Made by a program: the position numbers and the translations under genes
Notes under the pieces: model-generated
What the model was told of the DNA's origin: nothing
Seen by the model: the letters and a program-made list of their open reading frames with translations, nothing else
The model's database searches: none
Source of the DNA: Paenibacillus silvae
Lineage (GTDB): Bacteria; Bacillota; Bacilli; Paenibacillales; Paenibacillaceae
Reading direction: 5' to 3'
Length of the DNA: 64,000 nt
NCBI RefSeq assembly: GCF_014639235.1
Contig: NZ_BMFU01000001.1
Location: 1,054,001 to 1,118,000 of the forward strand
Shown here: positions 8,412 to 17,278 of the stretch, piece after piece
Layout: each line of letters opens with the position of its first letter
Position numbering within the stretch: the first letter of the stretch is position 1

Positions 8412-9359
8412 TTACTCCTGCAGTTTTTTAACTTGCTCGATCAAGCTGTCCAGACCCTTATCGGCCAGATATGGACCGTAGTTCCAATAGTTGCGAGAGA
8501 CGTTGATAATTCGATTATTTTTAATTGCAGGTATGCTCTGATATACAGGCTCCTCAAACAGCTCCATCATCTGATCCATCTCATCGTCTTCCATCTGGGT
8601 AAAGAAATAATCTGCTGGTTTGTCAGCCAGCTTTTCCAGAGAGAGCACTGTTCCACCATCCGAGTATTGTTTGTACTGCTCGGGCATCGAAAAGCCGAAA
8701 TCTTCGTAGATCAGCTTGCCCAGGGTACCGCCCTCACCGCCGAGCAAAACCTCTTTATTATAGATAACAAATGACATCGCTGTTGTTCCCGGCTGAATAT
8801 TAATGTTTAACTCACTGCGAATACTCTTCAATTTATCTTCAAACGTCGTAATCCACTGTTCTGCTTCTTGCTTGCGATCCATAATATCACCCATCGTTCT
8901 GAGCGTATTCACTACATCCGGGTCTCCGCCCCAGGCAACCGTTATCGTCGGGGCAATCTTCTCGTAGGTCCCTACGATTTCCTTGCTGGTATAATCGGGC
9001 ACGATGATCAGATCCGGCTCCAGGCTTGATATCATCTCAACATTGCCATTGCCTGACCCAATATCAGGTACACCGGCCATTTCTTCTGGATAGAGCTCCA
9101 GTGTCTCCGTATTGACTCCAGCCGGTTTCATACCCAGCGGCAACAGATATCCACCATATGTAATGACTACAGGTTTGGAAGGCTTCGCCGGAATCTCAAC
9201 CTGACGATTAGAAGCATCTGTATACGTGCGAACCGATTGCTGAGCTGGCTCTGTACCCGATGCAGACGGGGAATCGGCACCCGCCCCGCATGCTGCAAGC
9301 AGCAAAGACAAACTAAACAGTAAACTGACAGCCATTGAAGGCTTAAAACCAAAATTCAA
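8412..9359 (-). CDS. Alternative product: FepB/FhuD-like siderophore-binding lipoprotein
   Basis: Second reading of the 3' half of the AraC fusion gene. TTG at 9359 is preceded by GGAG ten bases upstream and gives a 315-residue lipoprotein: short n-region with Lys, core AVSLLFSLSLLLAA, lipobox Cys, then the helical-backbone binding domain for ferric siderophore. It would pass iron-siderophore to a FecCD-type permease, which is not in the window. The internal promoter and Fur box directly upstream support separate expression under iron limitation. Confidence 0.65.
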   Translation of the reverse strand: MNFGFKPSMAVSLLFSLSLLLAACGAGADSPSASGTEPAQQSVRTYTDASNRQVEIPAKPSKPVVITYGGYLLPLGMKPAGVNTETLELYPEEMAGVPDIGSGNGNVEMISSLEPDLIIVPDYTSKEIVGTYEKIAPTITVAWGGDPDVVNTLRTMGDIMDRKQEAEQWITTFEDKLKSIRSELNINIQPGTTAMSFVIYNKEVLLGGEGGTLGKLIYEDFGFSMPEQYKQYSDGGTVLSLEKLADKPADYFFTQMEDDEMDQMMELFEEPVYQSIPAIKNNRIINVSRNYWNYGPYLADKGLDSLIEQVKKLQE

Positions 9360-10346
9360 ATCGTTCACACTCCATCTGTCGTATTGATAATGATTATCGT
9401 TATTATCAATATAACGACGCATGTTTCCGTCAGCAATGAACGATTCCGACCTCTTGTTCGTACGATTTGAACCTTTGAGCCGATGACTGTGCATTTTATA
9501 TTGTGCCGGAGTCTCTCCTGTCGTTCGTTTAAATATGCGGCTGAAGTAATACAGATCCTTGTAACCTACGCTCTCGGCTACCTCACGAATCTGAGCGTCC
9601 GTCTCGGCCAGCAGGGTTTGAGCTCGTTTGATCCGTGTCTGAACAATATAATCCATCGGACTGCAGCCATACTTTCGTTTGAATACTCGTGCCAGATAAT
9701 GCGTGCTGTAATGGAAATGAGCAGCCATATTCTCCATTGCGATCGAATGGGTATAGTGCTCCTGGATATAGGCCTCAATCTGCTCCGCCAGTTCAAGTGA
9801 TTCACCTTGATGCTGACGCGCCATCTCCCATTGCCGGAATTGTTCATGCACCAACTGATAGAACAGCCCCATGACCTGTAATCGGTCCAGTTCCCTGCTG
9901 CTGTTCCAGGAATCTGCCATTTTATCTAAAATAGCAAGAAGCGTCATTGGGTAAGTGACCGCAAAGTAATATGAAGCAGGTGGTTGAGAGACATCCGTTT
10001 CCATCCGACTCGCGTCATCACTGGCATCTTTACTCACATTGGAACTAACAATAGGAACCGGTTGAGGTTTATATAAGATCAGATCATATTCCGCTGGTTG
10101 CTGCCGCAAACAACGAATAAAGAGCGTCATGCCTTTGTCACCATGTAAAATAAGGGGCTGCACCGAGGTGAACCTCTGTGTGCCAAACTGAATGTCGACC
10201 TCCCCTTTATGAATAATCACAAAAGCTCGGGCAGGGAAAACATAGGGCTGTAGCTCTTGTCCTGGCTGGAGCACAATATGGCGAATATCCATAAGCTTCA
10301 CCTGATGTGTGTTCCACCATCGAATGGCTTCTGACCATTCATTCAT
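8412..10346 (-). CDS. AraC regulator fused to siderophore-binding lipoprotein
   Basis: 644 residues in one frame. Residues 1-180 are an AraC-type sensor; about 190-290 hold two helix-turn-helix motifs (YSTHYLARVFKRKYGCSPMDYI, VGYKDLYYFSRIFKRTTGETPAQY). From about 330 begins a complete ferric-siderophore binding lipoprotein: basic n-region, hydrophobic core and lipobox LLAAC, then a FepB/FhuD-like domain (RQVEIPAKPSKPVV, LEPDLIIVPDY). Btr of Bacillus is also an AraC-FepB fusion, but it has no signal peptide. Here the 40-residue linker is translated from DNA carrying a promoter, a Fur box and an RBS, so the second half can also be made alone from TTG at 9359. AraC start: GAGGTGATAAAGG before ATG. 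Confidence 0.85.
   Translation of the reverse strand: MNEWSEAIRWWNTHQVKLMDIRHIVLQPGQELQPYVFPARAFVIIHKGEVDIQFGTQRFTSVQPLILHGDKGMTLFIRCLRQQPAEYDLILYKPQPVPIVSSNVSKDASDDASRMETDVSQPPASYYFAVTYPMTLLAILDKMADSWNSSRELDRLQVMGLFYQLVHEQFRQWEMARQHQGESLELAEQIEAYIQEHYTHSIAMENMAAHFHYSTHYLARVFKRKYGCSPMDYIVQTRIKRAQTLLAETDAQIREVAESVGYKDLYYFSRIFKRTTGETPAQYKMHSHRLKGSNRTNKRSESFIADGNMRRYIDNNDNHYQYDRWSVNDLNFGFKPSMAVSLLFSLSLLLAACGAGADSPSASGTEPAQQSVRTYTDASNRQVEIPAKPSKPVVITYGGYLLPLGMKPAGVNTETLELYPEEMAGVPDIGSGNGNVEMISSLEPDLIIVPDYTSKEIVGTYEKIAPTITVAWGGDPDVVNTLRTMGDIMDRKQEAEQWITTFEDKLKSIRSELNINIQPGTTAMSFVIYNKEVLLGGEGGTLGKLIYEDFGFSMPEQYKQYSDGGTVLSLEKLADKPADYFFTQMEDDEMDQMMELFEEPVYQSIPAIKNNRIINVSRNYWNYGPYLADKGLDSLIEQVKKLQE
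9384..9436 (-). promoter_or_regulatory. Internal promoter with Fur box
   Basis: TTGCTG (9431-9436) and TATATT (9408-9413) are 17 bases apart on the - strand. Directly at and after the -10 lies 9384-9410, an overlapping dyad TTGATAATGATTATCG/TTATTATCAAT, close to the ideal Fur 7-1-7 motif. It lies inside the AraC-lipoprotein frame and would drive the lipoprotein half. Confidence 0.85.
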
Positions 10347-10444
10347 CCTTTATCACCTCAAAACAATCATTGAACTATATTTCCGCATGTCTGATTTAAT
10401 CCTTAACATACAAGAGTGCCCATCATTTTGTCCAGTTTGTATGC

Positions 10445-10478
10445 ATGTCAAGAAATATATGTCAAGACTTATATGTCA
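10445..10478 (-). promoter_or_regulatory. Three TTGACAT direct repeats, 14-base period
   Basis: Read on the - strand, TGACAT occurs at 10445, 10459 and 10473 with exactly 14-base steps, each preceded by T(T). Direct repeats in the space between an AraC-type gene and phoA could be binding sites of the AraC protein; the 14-base step does not fit PhoP boxes (11-base step). Confidence 0.5.
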
Positions 10479-10598
10479 ATCCTTGTATTTAATCGTAATT
10501 TTTACATTTAATTAACCCAATCCCATCTCTCCTTTAGCAATTGTTGTATACACTGGGTTCTGGATACTACACTATACATATCTATTAGGAGGATGTTC

Positions 10599-12251
10599 AT
10601 GTTAAATCGCTTCAGTACCCGGGCAGCCAAAATGATGCTCGCGGTGACCACCATTGTTACAGCTACGCTGGGAGGCAGTAATGCAGCCTCGGCTGTGGAA
10701 GACAGTACGTCAACGACTTCGGGTTCACCAATTAAAAATGTTATCATTCTGATTCCTGACGGTATGGCAAATGACGCTACCGCCCTGGCTCGTTGGTATA
10801 AGGGCTCATCCCTGACCATAGATTCCATGGCAAGCGGTATGGTGCGTACACATTCCGCAGATGCGCCGATTGCCGACTCGGCCCCTGCAGGAACAGCCTT
10901 TGCAACAGGTCACAAATCTCACACCGGTTATGTCGGTGTATTACCTGATAAAGCGACTATGCCTGGGCAAAAGGCCATTGCTGTCGGTGATGAGAAGAAA
11001 CCGGTTGCTTCCGTGCTGGAGGCTTCCAGACTTGCAGGCAAATCAACTGGGATTGTAGCTACATCTGAAATTATGCACGCTACCCCAGCGGACTTCTCTG
11101 CGCACTATCCGGATCGTAAAAACTATGATGCACTCAGCAAGCAGCAGGTGTTCAATGGCATGGACGTTGTATTGGGCGGCGGCAGCAAATATCTGGAGCC
11201 AGCAGGACGCAAAGACGGTGACAACCTTGTCGCCTCCATCAAAGCGCTCGGCTACGATTATGTAACTACACCTGCGGCGATGAAGGCCTCAACGTCAAAC
11301 AAGCTGTGGGGCATGTTTGCTCCAGCAGGGCTGTCCTACAATATGGACCGTGATCCTGCCAAACAGCCAAGTCTTGCGCAGATGACCTCCAAAGCCATTG
11401 ACGTGCTCTCCAAAAATGAAAAAGGCTTCTTTCTGATGGTTGAAGGCAGCAAAGTGGACTGGGCCGCACATGCCAATGACCCGATTGGCATTATCAGTGA
11501 CGTGCTTGCTTTTGATGATGCCGTCAAGGTTGCCATGGATTTTGCCAAAGCCGACGGACAAACCGCTGTTGTTGCTGTTTCCGACCATCAGAACGGCGGC
11601 CTCACGATTGGCAATGCTGCGACTACAGGCACGTATGATAAGGAGCCGCTGTCCACGTTTATCGGACCTCTGAAAAAAGCAAAGCTGACAGGTGAGGGCG
11701 TGGAAGCCAAATTGAATGCCAAACGCACCAACATCAAAGCGGTGATAAAGCAATACTACGGCATTTCGGACCTGACTTCAGAAGAAATCGCTGCGATCAA
11801 AGCCGCTGAACCGGGCAGCCTCAACTATGTTGTCGGCCCGATGATCAGCAAACGAGCAGACATCGGCTGGACAACCGGGGGACACACAGGCGGAGACGTT
11901 GTGCTATATACTTATGCACCTAACAATGATCGCCCGTTCGGGGTTATTGATAACACAGATGTAGCGAAATACATGGCCCGTGTACTCGATCTCAATCTGG
12001 ACAATGTGAGCAAGCAGCTGTTCGTACCAGCGAAGCAGGCATTTACAGCGAAAGGTGCAGCGTACAAGCTCGATCTTACGGATGTTAAAAATCCCAAAAT
12101 TATCGTTACAAAAGGTAGCACCAAGCTTGAATTGCAAATCTACAAAAACGTGGCACTTGTAAACGGCAAGAAGACAGCGCTTGAAGGTGTTATTGTGTAC
12201 AACGGTGTCGATGCTTTTGTGCCGCAAGGCGCTGTGGATCTGATCCAATAG
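10599..12251 (+). CDS. Secreted alkaline phosphatase
   Basis: 550 residues. ATG at 10599 is six bases after AGGAGG; the ATG at 10593 touches the RBS and is unlikely. Signal peptide to about residue 33. The catalytic domain has the metal-binding PDG (Asp54), nucleophile Ser94 in ADSAPAGTAFATGHK, VEGSKVDWAAHANDP, VSDHQNGG and TTGGHTGG, all ligand motifs of zinc alkaline phosphatases. After about residue 480 a compact extra domain resembling the copper-amine-oxidase N-domain repeat (YKLDLTDVKNPKIIVTKG...VDAFVPQGAVDLI) is added. Releases phosphate from organic esters outside the cell. A bidirectional terminator follows. Confidence 0.95.
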   Translation: MLNRFSTRAAKMMLAVTTIVTATLGGSNAASAVEDSTSTTSGSPIKNVIILIPDGMANDATALARWYKGSSLTIDSMASGMVRTHSADAPIADSAPAGTAFATGHKSHTGYVGVLPDKATMPGQKAIAVGDEKKPVASVLEASRLAGKSTGIVATSEIMHATPADFSAHYPDRKNYDALSKQQVFNGMDVVLGGGSKYLEPAGRKDGDNLVASIKALGYDYVTTPAAMKASTSNKLWGMFAPAGLSYNMDRDPAKQPSLAQMTSKAIDVLSKNEKGFFLMVEGSKVDWAAHANDPIGIISDVLAFDDAVKVAMDFAKADGQTAVVAVSDHQNGGLTIGNAATTGTYDKEPLSTFIGPLKKAKLTGEGVEAKLNAKRTNIKAVIKQYYGISDLTSEEIAAIKAAEPGSLNYVVGPMISKRADIGWTTGGHTGGDVVLYTYAPNNDRPFGVIDNTDVAKYMARVLDLNLDNVSKQLFVPAKQAFTAKGAAYKLDLTDVKNPKIIVTKGSTKLELQIYKNVALVNGKKTALEGVIVYNGVDAFVPQGAVDLIQ

Positions 12252-12278
12252 AACAAGCTGGCTCGTTATTTTCCAATC

Positions 12279-12314
12279 CAAAAAAGCTGCAGAGATCATC
12301 TCGCAGCTTTTTTG
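12279..12314. terminator. Bidirectional terminator (phosphatase / xylanase)
   Basis: AAAAAGCTGC and GCAGCTTTTTT with inner GAGAT/ATCTC pairing; T runs on both strands between convergent genes. Confidence 0.9.
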
Positions 12315-12355
12315 ACGTATACCTGAGGTTCAATTCACTTATGTTACGCTTATAT

Positions 12356-15049
12356 TTACTTGAAGAATGTCACAATGCCATACTGAGAAGTATTCTTCCA
12401 GCTGTCATTGGTCAGGTCATTCCATTTCGCTGTGCTTTTGTTATTGTTCCCCTGATTATCGTTAACCTGAAGCTCGAAGCCTATTACATCCCCTGCCTTA
12501 GGCGTAAGAGATTGCAGCCTTATCTTCGCCTCCACCTGATATCCCTTCGCCGTTTTCTTCACAGCACTTTGGAGACGTCCTGGAGAAGCACTGCCTGCAA
12601 AAGTAGCCACATTATCTGCACTAATTCGGAACTGCGCATCATCATACTGGTAAAAAGGAGTGCGCTGATGATTCTCATCCAGGAAAATCTCAACCGAGTC
12701 CTGATCCCACGGATCGGTAGCATTGGTGATAATGTTCGGATCGGTTACATCAATGAACAGATACAGGTCTTGACCGGACCACATTGCACGAGCTTCCGCA
12801 AAGGCTCCCCCGCCTGGATTGAGAGGCATCACCTGGAATGGAGCAACTTTATTCCACTTGGCATCCTTCTCACCATCAATCGTGACGGTTCCTTGCAGAG
12901 CTTGAGCAGATTTAGGCATATTGGCCAGCTGAATGACGCCGTATTTGCTCGTATCCGAATGCTGAGATAATGTACGATCATTCCAGTACAGCATCTGATG
13001 TGCATTCGTTCCACCTGCTCCGGCATCCGTCACCCGCACATCCAGCCCTATTTCACGGGACAGTACCGCTGGTGCATTAGCCCACGGAATGGATACCTCC
13101 ACCTGATATCCGTTCGTAACCTTTCGCACATGATACGTATGCGGCTGTGCTCCTGTCGCCGTACCTGCACGAGTTATCGTAATATGATGATCATCCGCTT
13201 CATACACAGGAGTTTTACCATTATTGAGATCAACAAACAGTTCTACCTTGTCCTGCGGATTTTTCGTTGTGTCCTGCACATCAATTAAAACATACAAATT
13301 GTTGTTATCCCACAGCGTTCGGAACGCCGTTACTCCTGCACCCGAATTGCCTTTTAAGGCAGTAGCTACGGCCTTGTTCCAGACCGTATCCTGCTTGGGT
13401 GCTTTGATATTTGGTGTTCCGGACAATGTAACGGCTCGATTCGTCAAAACAGGCAGGCTTGATGCATCCGCCAGTCCCCAATAGGCCGGTTTGGATTGCA
13501 AAGCCGAGTCAAACAGGAAGGCTTGATTGTTATACGATTTCTCATCCTGCAGTCCCCATAAGGTCACGGAGGAGATCACATCACTATGCTTTTGATACAA
13601 GTCGAACAATTCCTTATACCGATAGGCTTGCTTCACGGCCACATCCTGAGGCAGCTTCTCGCCAAAAGGAATACCGCTGTCTACATCCAGCTCGGTAATC
13701 TGGATATCCAGTCCGAGCCCGGCGAACAGATTAATCGTTTTCTCAATTTCGGCAATTGGAGGAGATTCCAGGTTATAGTGAGATTGCAGACCTACACCGT
13801 CAATCAATCCTTTATCCTTTAACCTTTTCACCAATTGGTACATATGCTCTCTTTTCTCAGGAACCTCTGTAAAATACTCGTTATAATATAATTTCGCATC
13901 CGGGTCGGCGGCTCGGGCAAATTCAAACGTTTTCTCAACATAATCCGGACCGATCAGCTCATAGAACGGACTTTTGCGCATCCCGTTGGCATCCCCGTTG
14001 CTGTCCGCAATCGCTTCATTCACAACATCCCAGGCATATATTTTGCCTTTATATCGTTTCATGACCGTATCAACATAGTTCTGAATGCGACTGAGAAGCA
14101 GGTCTCTGCTTGCGGGATTACCCTGATCATCCTTGAACATCCACTCCGCTGCATCAATATGCCACAGCAAGGCATGTCCACGCAGGCCCATATTATGCTG
14201 TTCTGCAAATTGCACATATTCATCTGATGCCTGGAAATCATACACTCCCTTCGAAGGGGATACGAATTTGGGCTTCATCTCATACGTTGCCGTCAAGCTG
14301 TTAAAATGTTTGGATAACAATTGACCGTATGCCCCTTCGAGCTGCCAGCGATACACAGCTGCCCCGATGGGGAACTCGTTCTGGTACAAGTCCTGCAAAG
14401 AAGCAATATCGGTCTCAATAGCCAGCTCTCCCGCTTCCTCAATCTTCACATCATCCACATAAAAGGATAAGGTATCAACCGCGTCTTCGGAAACATATGG
14501 CGTTTCAATAAACAGATTCAATTCCTGCGGATTGTCACTGTATTGAAACGTTGCGGTAATGTTATGCCACTGCTGCCACTCGTCCTTAGGAATAGTCACC
14601 TTGTCCAGCATATTCCAGCTCTCTGCCCCGTTTTTCTTGTAGGCTGTGAGTTGAATCGTTTGATCTGCAGCTGGTTTCTCCGTAAGTCTGACATAAACCG
14701 ATATGTTATACGTTGTATTGGGTTTCAACAGACCTTTCATCGGCAAACTCGGCCCATAATAGGAACGTTCCCGATTCGTAACCAGCATGCTGTATGTACC
14801 TTGGTGCGCTGCCTGCTGTGTGACCGTCAGCTTCTCGCTGCCGATGCGAGGAACCCAGCCTTGAAGTGTGCCATCCTCAAAGTCGGCGTTAAACGGACTA
14901 CCATTCTGTTTGACCGTTGTCGCAGCCCCCGGGTTGAATGCCTGCTCCGTCTGCTGTTCTTGTGCAAATACAGGCTGCTGGACAGGCAGCATGGTCATGA
15001 TCAGCGTTGCTGCCAGCACGGTTGAACTCCATTTTTTAAACGTATTCAT
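12356..15049 (-). CDS. Multidomain GH10 endo-1,4-beta-xylanase
   Basis: 897 residues, secreted (signal peptide cut near residue 29). One CBM4_9-type module (about 49-205), the GH10 barrel (about 213-535) with acid/base Glu345 in WDVVNEA and nucleophile Glu453 in ITELDVD, then two CBM9-type modules (about 540-715 and 725-897; each carries VELFVDLNN or VEIFLDENH and a Trp-rich ligand face). This is the common modular layout of large Paenibacillus xylanases, though with a single CBM4_9 and no SLH. Cuts xylan backbones. ATG follows GAGGAGG. A cre-like site overlaps the promoter region. Confidence 0.96.
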   Translation of the reverse strand: MNTFKKWSSTVLAATLIMTMLPVQQPVFAQEQQTEQAFNPGAATTVKQNGSPFNADFEDGTLQGWVPRIGSEKLTVTQQAAHQGTYSMLVTNRERSYYGPSLPMKGLLKPNTTYNISVYVRLTEKPAADQTIQLTAYKKNGAESWNMLDKVTIPKDEWQQWHNITATFQYSDNPQELNLFIETPYVSEDAVDTLSFYVDDVKIEEAGELAIETDIASLQDLYQNEFPIGAAVYRWQLEGAYGQLLSKHFNSLTATYEMKPKFVSPSKGVYDFQASDEYVQFAEQHNMGLRGHALLWHIDAAEWMFKDDQGNPASRDLLLSRIQNYVDTVMKRYKGKIYAWDVVNEAIADSNGDANGMRKSPFYELIGPDYVEKTFEFARAADPDAKLYYNEYFTEVPEKREHMYQLVKRLKDKGLIDGVGLQSHYNLESPPIAEIEKTINLFAGLGLDIQITELDVDSGIPFGEKLPQDVAVKQAYRYKELFDLYQKHSDVISSVTLWGLQDEKSYNNQAFLFDSALQSKPAYWGLADASSLPVLTNRAVTLSGTPNIKAPKQDTVWNKAVATALKGNSGAGVTAFRTLWDNNNLYVLIDVQDTTKNPQDKVELFVDLNNGKTPVYEADDHHITITRAGTATGAQPHTYHVRKVTNGYQVEVSIPWANAPAVLSREIGLDVRVTDAGAGGTNAHQMLYWNDRTLSQHSDTSKYGVIQLANMPKSAQALQGTVTIDGEKDAKWNKVAPFQVMPLNPGGGAFAEARAMWSGQDLYLFIDVTDPNIITNATDPWDQDSVEIFLDENHQRTPFYQYDDAQFRISADNVATFAGSASPGRLQSAVKKTAKGYQVEAKIRLQSLTPKAGDVIGFELQVNDNQGNNNKSTAKWNDLTNDSWKNTSQYGIVTFFK

Positions 15050-15073
15050 TAAATGCCTCCTCTCGTTTTTTAC

Positions 15074-15100
15074 ATTATACTCTATGAAATAACGCTTACA
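15074..15100 (-). promoter_or_regulatory. Xylanase -10 box with cre-like element
   Basis: TATAAT at 15074-15079 on the - strand; TGTAAGCGTTATTT at 15087-15100 matches 12 of 14 positions of the CcpA cre consensus and overlaps the -35 zone, which is itself weak. Confidence 0.5.
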
Positions 15101-15203
15101 TATATATTTTTGTAATTTTTTTCAATATTTTAGCCTACTCTACTTTCTTCGCGTATAATAAACATGAACCGACACCACCCATGCCAAAAAGGAGAGATCC
15201 ATT

Positions 15204-15578
15204 ATGTTGACCAAACTCAACTGGATTACACTGCGCGTACGTAATCTGGACGCGTCGATTCACTTCTATCACCATCTGCTCGGCATGCTCGTGCAGCGCC
15301 GATTCGAAAGCCGCGGGCGGCAGATCGCCATGCTTGGCCTGGGTCTAACCGGCGAAACCTTGCTGGAGCTAATTGAAGGAAGTGAGCAGGTGCTTCAACC
15401 TGAAGCCGGCATATCTATAGGATATGAAGTTGCGGACCTTGATATCGCAATGGAGCGCCTGGCGGAAATGCATATCCCCCTGCTGCGCGGACCTGTGCAG
15501 CCCAACTCCCGCCTGCGTTTTATTTACATTGCAGACCCGGACGGCTTCGAGGTACAGCTTGCCGAGCATCTGGAATAA
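15204..15578 (+). CDS. VOC (glyoxalase/bleomycin resistance) family protein
   Basis: 124 residues, one glyoxalase-type double beta-alpha-beta3 unit pair. LNWITLRVRNLDASIHFYHHLLGM at the N-terminus and IADPDGFEVQLAEH at the end carry the usual metal-site positions (Glu near the C-terminus). AAGGAGAGATCC precedes the ATG. Likely a small metal-dependent lyase or resistance protein; substrate unknown. Confidence 0.88.
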   Translation: MLTKLNWITLRVRNLDASIHFYHHLLGMLVQRRFESRGRQIAMLGLGLTGETLLELIEGSEQVLQPEAGISIGYEVADLDIAMERLAEMHIPLLRGPVQPNSRLRFIYIADPDGFEVQLAEHLE

Positions 15579-15625
15579 GATATACATATGAGCGTACTCA
15601 CACGGCCGGAGCAGAACAGCGTTGC

Positions 15626-16783
15626 TTACAGCTTCATGCGCCGCATCAACGGCACACCTATACGATTCAGCAGATGATCCAGCAGTGCCCAGCACCACCG
15701 TCTGTGCAGCGGCAGATGGCGGTCATACACGGCGGAATATTCGAAATCCGCTTCCGCGCCGCGATTGCGCTTGAACTGGGCCGCACCCGCACTTTCATGC
15801 AGCAGAACACCGTTGTCACGAGCTTGTTCAATGAGACAGGCCGACAACATGCGGTACAAGCCAACGGATTGTGGAATGTCTGTATCATATCCGAACAATG
15901 GAGTGGTCATGATGCCATTCCGGCAGAAATAACCCATAACGGCATCGATTCGCCCCTGCTTGCGCAAGCCATAGATCCTTAACGATCCGCTCGCTTTTGC
16001 TGCAGCAATGAAACGTTCGCTGAACCGGGGATTGTCGTAGGAATACTTGTCCAGATATAACATGCGGTACAGCTCCACAATCCGCGGAATGTCTGCATCT
16101 GTCATTTCAGCGCCGGTTATCAGTTCATAACCATGCTTGTCCAGCAGCGCTTTATCTCGCTTGAGCAGCCACCGCGACTTGGCATTGCCAAAGCCCTTAT
16201 CACTCGCCTGATACAGATAAATTTGCCTGCTAGGTATGGAACGGCAGCCTGCACCCTGAAGCTCTTTTATAATGTCCGAATGCAGCCGGGCACTCAGGGA
16301 ACGGAAGATCACGGTATGCCGGGGATATCGCTGTTTGACGGCTTCAAGAATACAAACGGCCTGTTCGCCAGTCATGGCGGGATACAGATTGGTCGATAAC
16401 AGCCAGTTATTCACATGTACAACCTTGTTGATTTTCGCTTTTTTCATGCCCCGGCCGAGGATACCGAGCAGCATGGAAAGTCCTTTTTCCAGCATCGGCT
16501 TCTGGAGCATGATCAGTTCCTGCTTGGCATACGTGACGTAATGAGTATAAGGTGAACAGACATATGCGTTATCATACTCTTCTTCATTAACAGTCACCGG
16601 CAGCACAAGCTCATTCATACGGGCAAGAAGCAGCGTCGTATTAACATTCGTCATATATTCAATGGTTCCATGCATCATCATCGGTTCAAGATAAGCCTGG
16701 GCGTATTTTGCATCTGCAGTATCGGGCCAGGTCATATCCTGGATTGAATCGCGGTCATAGAAGGTGACCTGTGTATCTATCAC
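15626..16783 (-). CDS. GNAT-fold acyltransferase, FemX/BioF2-like
   Basis: 385 residues if started at GTG 16783, which has GGAGGG seven bases upstream; ATG at 16798 is an alternative with a poor RBS. Two GNAT-like halves can be seen; the C-terminal half has LYRMLYLDKYSYDNPRFSERFI and GYFCRNGIMTTPLFGYDT...LYRMLSACLIEQARDNG, like the peptidoglycan-related/BioF2 acetyltransferase-like families. Third gene of an operon with an unknown protein and an ankyrin protein. Substrate unknown. Confidence 0.6.
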   Translation of the reverse strand: MIDTQVTFYDRDSIQDMTWPDTADAKYAQAYLEPMMMHGTIEYMTNVNTTLLLARMNELVLPVTVNEEEYDNAYVCSPYTHYVTYAKQELIMLQKPMLEKGLSMLLGILGRGMKKAKINKVVHVNNWLLSTNLYPAMTGEQAVCILEAVKQRYPRHTVIFRSLSARLHSDIIKELQGAGCRSIPSRQIYLYQASDKGFGNAKSRWLLKRDKALLDKHGYELITGAEMTDADIPRIVELYRMLYLDKYSYDNPRFSERFIAAAKASGSLRIYGLRKQGRIDAVMGYFCRNGIMTTPLFGYDTDIPQSVGLYRMLSACLIEQARDNGVLLHESAGAAQFKRNRGAEADFEYSAVYDRHLPLHRRWCWALLDHLLNRIGVPLMRRMKL

Positions 16784-16804
16784 TCTTTTTCCCTCCATAG
16801 CGGC

Positions 16805-17278
16805 CTATTCCTGAATCCTTCCTCTGTGTTTCACAAAATCAGCGATCCGCTCACCTGCTTGCAGATTCGCACGATCATAATAATAAACCATACCAAAGTG
16901 ATAGGTCATCTGTTTTGCAACGATATAGAAGCGCTGATGCTCAAATTCATTTTCCAGACAAAACACGATACCGTTTCGTTCATAGCCATACATCACAGGA
17001 TGTAGCTGAACAATCTCCTCTTCGGTTGCAAGCCGAATCTGGTCCACGCTGAATATCGTTCCCGGGCATAGAATAAACTCCACCCCCGTAAACGTAATTT
17101 CTACATTATGATAATATGTAAAGTCAAAGCTGCCTGCCAGCACCAACTGCTCGCTCTGCCATTGTGAAGGCTCAGTGATATAAAAGTGCTCAATATGGTC
17201 TGCCCTTAACTTCTGCTGCAGCTGCTCGACGATTCGGACCTGCTCGTTAAACGATTCATGTGTCATGATCCAATCCAC
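16805..17278 (-). CDS. Protein of unknown function in ankyrin/GNAT operon
   Basis: 157 residues, soluble, rich in aromatic residues. I do not recognise a family. It starts (GTG 17278, or ATG 17266) inside the end of the ankyrin gene and ends 21 bases before the GNAT start, so translational coupling within one operon is likely. No catalytic motif stands out. Confidence 0.65.
   Translation of the reverse strand: MDWIMTHESFNEQVRIVEQLQQKLRADHIEHFYITEPSQWQSEQLVLAGSFDFTYYHNVEITFTGVEFILCPGTIFSVDQIRLATEEEIVQLHPVMYGYERNGIVFCLENEFEHQRFYIVAKQMTYHFGMVYYYDRANLQAGERIADFVKHRGRIQE

Noticed and set aside
12341..12970. 209-codon + strand frame opposite the xylanase CBM9 region
   Set aside because: Lies over the clearly conserved CBM9 coding frame; no start context.
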